From Spirochaetia bacterium (GTDB lineage: Bacteria; Spirochaetota; Spirochaetia; JABMQR01), in assembly GCA_016784705.1 (NCBI GenBank), contig JADHUD010000150.1, forward strand, positions 1 to 6,275: a stretch of 6,275 nt of DNA, read 5' to 3'. Shown here in pieces: positions 5,089 to 6,275 of this stretch (the stretch's first letter is position 1; each line of letters opens with the position of its first letter). The notes under the pieces were generated by a model. It was not told where the DNA came from and made no database searches. It was given only the letters and a program-made list of their open reading frames with translations. Position numbers and translations under genes: made by a program.

Positions 5089-6275
5089 TTATTCTAATTC
5101 TATAACTGCTGTATTATCAGACGGCCCGGGATCGTTACTCATAAGGGTAACATAACGGGCCATATTTCCATTTCTGACCTGGTCCCACAGCTTTGCACCA
5201 GGATGTTCAGCTAAACTACCCAAATCATCATCAAAACCTCCCATATACCGTACACCCAGCATCCCCAAATATTCCGCCATTGCATACGCTTCTTCATCTG
5301 AAAATTGTTGAGATTTGGCAAGGTTTCTCTGTGTGACTTCAATCCGGTCATATACCGCAAATTCCCAGGACATTTTGTAAAACTCTTCTCCCCTCTCCCT
5401 ATATGAAGGAAGAGATGTAATTTCAGACCAGTCAAGGTTCAGTTTCCGGTCCGAAGATATTTCAGCTATACGGTACATATGAGGAAAAACAGGCAGAGCG
5501 CCTGTTCCGATATCATATAGTTTCCCATTCACCCAGTCTCTCTCAGTTATATTCTGGGCATGTGTATGGCCGCTGAAAATAGCCGGAATAGTATGTCTAA
5601 TGAGAAAATCAACAACATGATCTGATGAAGCTACTGTCTGTGATGCAGTAGTTTGTGCTCCTAAGCCTACCGGATTGATAACCGGATGATGTATTGCCGC
5701 AAGAACTTTCTTTCCCTGACTCTCAGCCGAATCCAAGACTTCTTCCAGCCATTGATATAAAAACGTCTGAACACTTCCATACGGCCAGGGATATCCGTTA
5801 TTGTAGTTGTCCCTATATGAGTTTGAATCTATGCAGACCAGCCACAAACCATCTACCGGTTCCACTACATAACTCAGGCTGTTCGGATCTCGATACATAG
5901 ATTCAAGATAACCAAAATTATTATAGATATCAGCAAAATCTTTTGGGTCTATAGAATCAATCAGTTCATGTTTATCTCCCATAAAAGAGGCGGCATACGG
6001 ATTCATAATGTCATGATTACCCGGGAGAACATATACCTGTACGCCTGCGGCTTCAGTTTTCCGAAAGAGATCAGCCAGCTCTTTATGGCTCACCATTTCC
6101 CCATTTATTGTCAGATCCCCTGTTATGAGTACAAAATCCGGTTGCTTTTTTACGGCCTCCTGAAGGAAAACTTCAACAAGTTCAGCACTCTCTTTTATCA
6201 GTTTATTATCATTGGTACCCATAAAATTAATAAAAGATTTTGATTCCTGGTCAAACAATGCTGGGGAAAGGTAAT
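5089..6275 (-). CDS. Calcineurin-like metallophosphoesterase, 5'-partial
   Basis: A binuclear-metal phosphoesterase of the calcineurin-like family; its substrate (phosphomonoester, phosphodiester or cyclic nucleotide) cannot be told from the sequence. Reading from the window edge, the motifs in order are GDL with the metal-bridging Asp (codon 6117-6115), GNHD (6021-6010), IHHP (5694-5683) and GHTH (5571-5560). A C-terminal region of about 155 residues follows, with no recognised domain, ending in IELE. The gene is open through 6275: codons before the TTG at 6258 read YLSPAL, and the last two bases (AT) could complete a His codon. That fits the usual DxHYLSP-like first motif just outside the window. 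The TTG at 6258 has only pyrimidine-rich sequence upstream and would omit the first metal motif, so I do not take it as the start. Many relatives are secreted or lipoproteins, but the signal-peptide region is not visible here. Confidence 0.9.
   Translation of the reverse strand, partial: YLSPALFDQESKSFINFMGTNDNKLIKESAELVEVFLQEAVKKQPDFVLITGDLTINGEMVSHKELADLFRKTEAAGVQVYVLPGNHDIMNPYAASFMGDKHELIDSIDPKDFADIYNNFGYLESMYRDPNSLSYVVEPVDGLWLVCIDSNSYRDNYNNGYPWPYGSVQTFLYQWLEEVLDSAESQGKKVLAAIHHPVINPVGLGAQTTASQTVASSDHVVDFLIRHTIPAIFSGHTHAQNITERDWVNGKLYDIGTGALPVFPHMYRIAEISSDRKLNLDWSEITSLPSYRERGEEFYKMSWEFAVYDRIEVTQRNLAKSQQFSDEEAYAMAEYLGMLGVRYMGGFDDDLGSLAEHPGAKLWDQVRNGNMARYVTLMSNDPGPSDNTAVIELE
5123..5161 (+). 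terminator. Two-tier hairpin downstream of the helicase, inside the convergent gene
   Basis: GGCCCG (5123-5128) pairs with CGGGCC (5156-5161). Inside it, GTTACTC (5134-5140) pairs with GGGTAAC (5145-5151), including one G-T wobble, around an ATAA tetraloop. The plus strand then continues ATATTTCCATTTCT, which is T-rich but not a pure run. It lies 58 bases after the helicase stop, so it could terminate or protect helicase mRNA, while forming part of the last codons of the minus-strand phosphoesterase. On the minus strand no T-run follows, so it does not serve that gene. Confidence 0.45.

Noticed and set aside
4838..5155. Plus-strand open frame of 105 codons overlapping the helicase tail
   Set aside because: Its Asp/Gln/Pro-rich composition is the shifted reading of the Gly/Ser/Arg-coding repeats; it has no family resemblance and lies across the real helicase frame.
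6256..6258. TTG as the start of the phosphoesterase
   Set aside because: No ribosome binding site precedes it, the frame stays open to the window edge with family-like residues (YLSPAL), and the first metal-binding motif would be missing.
1..6275. Mobile element, CRISPR array, tRNA or attachment site
   Set aside because: I found no transposase or integrase motifs, no regularly spaced repeats, no cloverleaf-like sequence and no flanking direct repeats.

Overview
This is a bacterial chromosomal window of moderate GC content (roughly 45% by eye). It holds four recognisable protein-coding genes and one clearly decayed gene. I see no rRNA, tRNA, CRISPR array or insertion sequence. The decayed gene joins a sugar-binding-protein-like sensor domain to what looks like the start of an AraC-type DNA-binding domain. 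That combination, together with a DeaD-type helicase carrying an RG-rich linker and a calcineurin-like phosphoesterase, reminds me of free-living spirochaetes, but the assignment is a tentative inference.

Layout, left to right. (1) 10-930, plus: ten-helix EamA/DMT-family transporter. (2) 857-1699, minus: arylamine N-acetyltransferase with an intact Cys-His-Asp triad. Its 3' end overlaps the transporter's 3' end tail-to-tail by 74 bp. (3) 1700-1899: divergent spacer with a short perfect inverted repeat next to the acetyltransferase ribosome binding site. (4) 1900-2821, plus, with a possible tail to 2895: broken regulator or sensor gene. It has an extra C in a C5 tract, an apparent internal deletion of about 140-150 codons and a lost DNA-binding domain. 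(5) 2896-3120: helicase leader with a weak promoter candidate and two mutually exclusive hairpins. (6) 3121-5064, plus: DEAD-box RNA helicase of DeaD/CsdA architecture with a TTG start. (7) 5089-6275, minus: calcineurin-like metallophosphoesterase whose 5' end lies beyond the window. It converges on the helicase with a 24 bp gap, and a strong hairpin inside its 3' coding end is placed to end helicase transcripts.

The genes do not form an obvious pathway. Orientation alternates (+, -, +, +, -), so each is probably its own transcription unit, and their functions (transport, acetyl transfer, RNA remodelling, phosphoester hydrolysis) are unrelated. I found no convincing new multi-gene system. The most informative features are the decayed PBP/AraC-like gene and the structured regions flanking the helicase.
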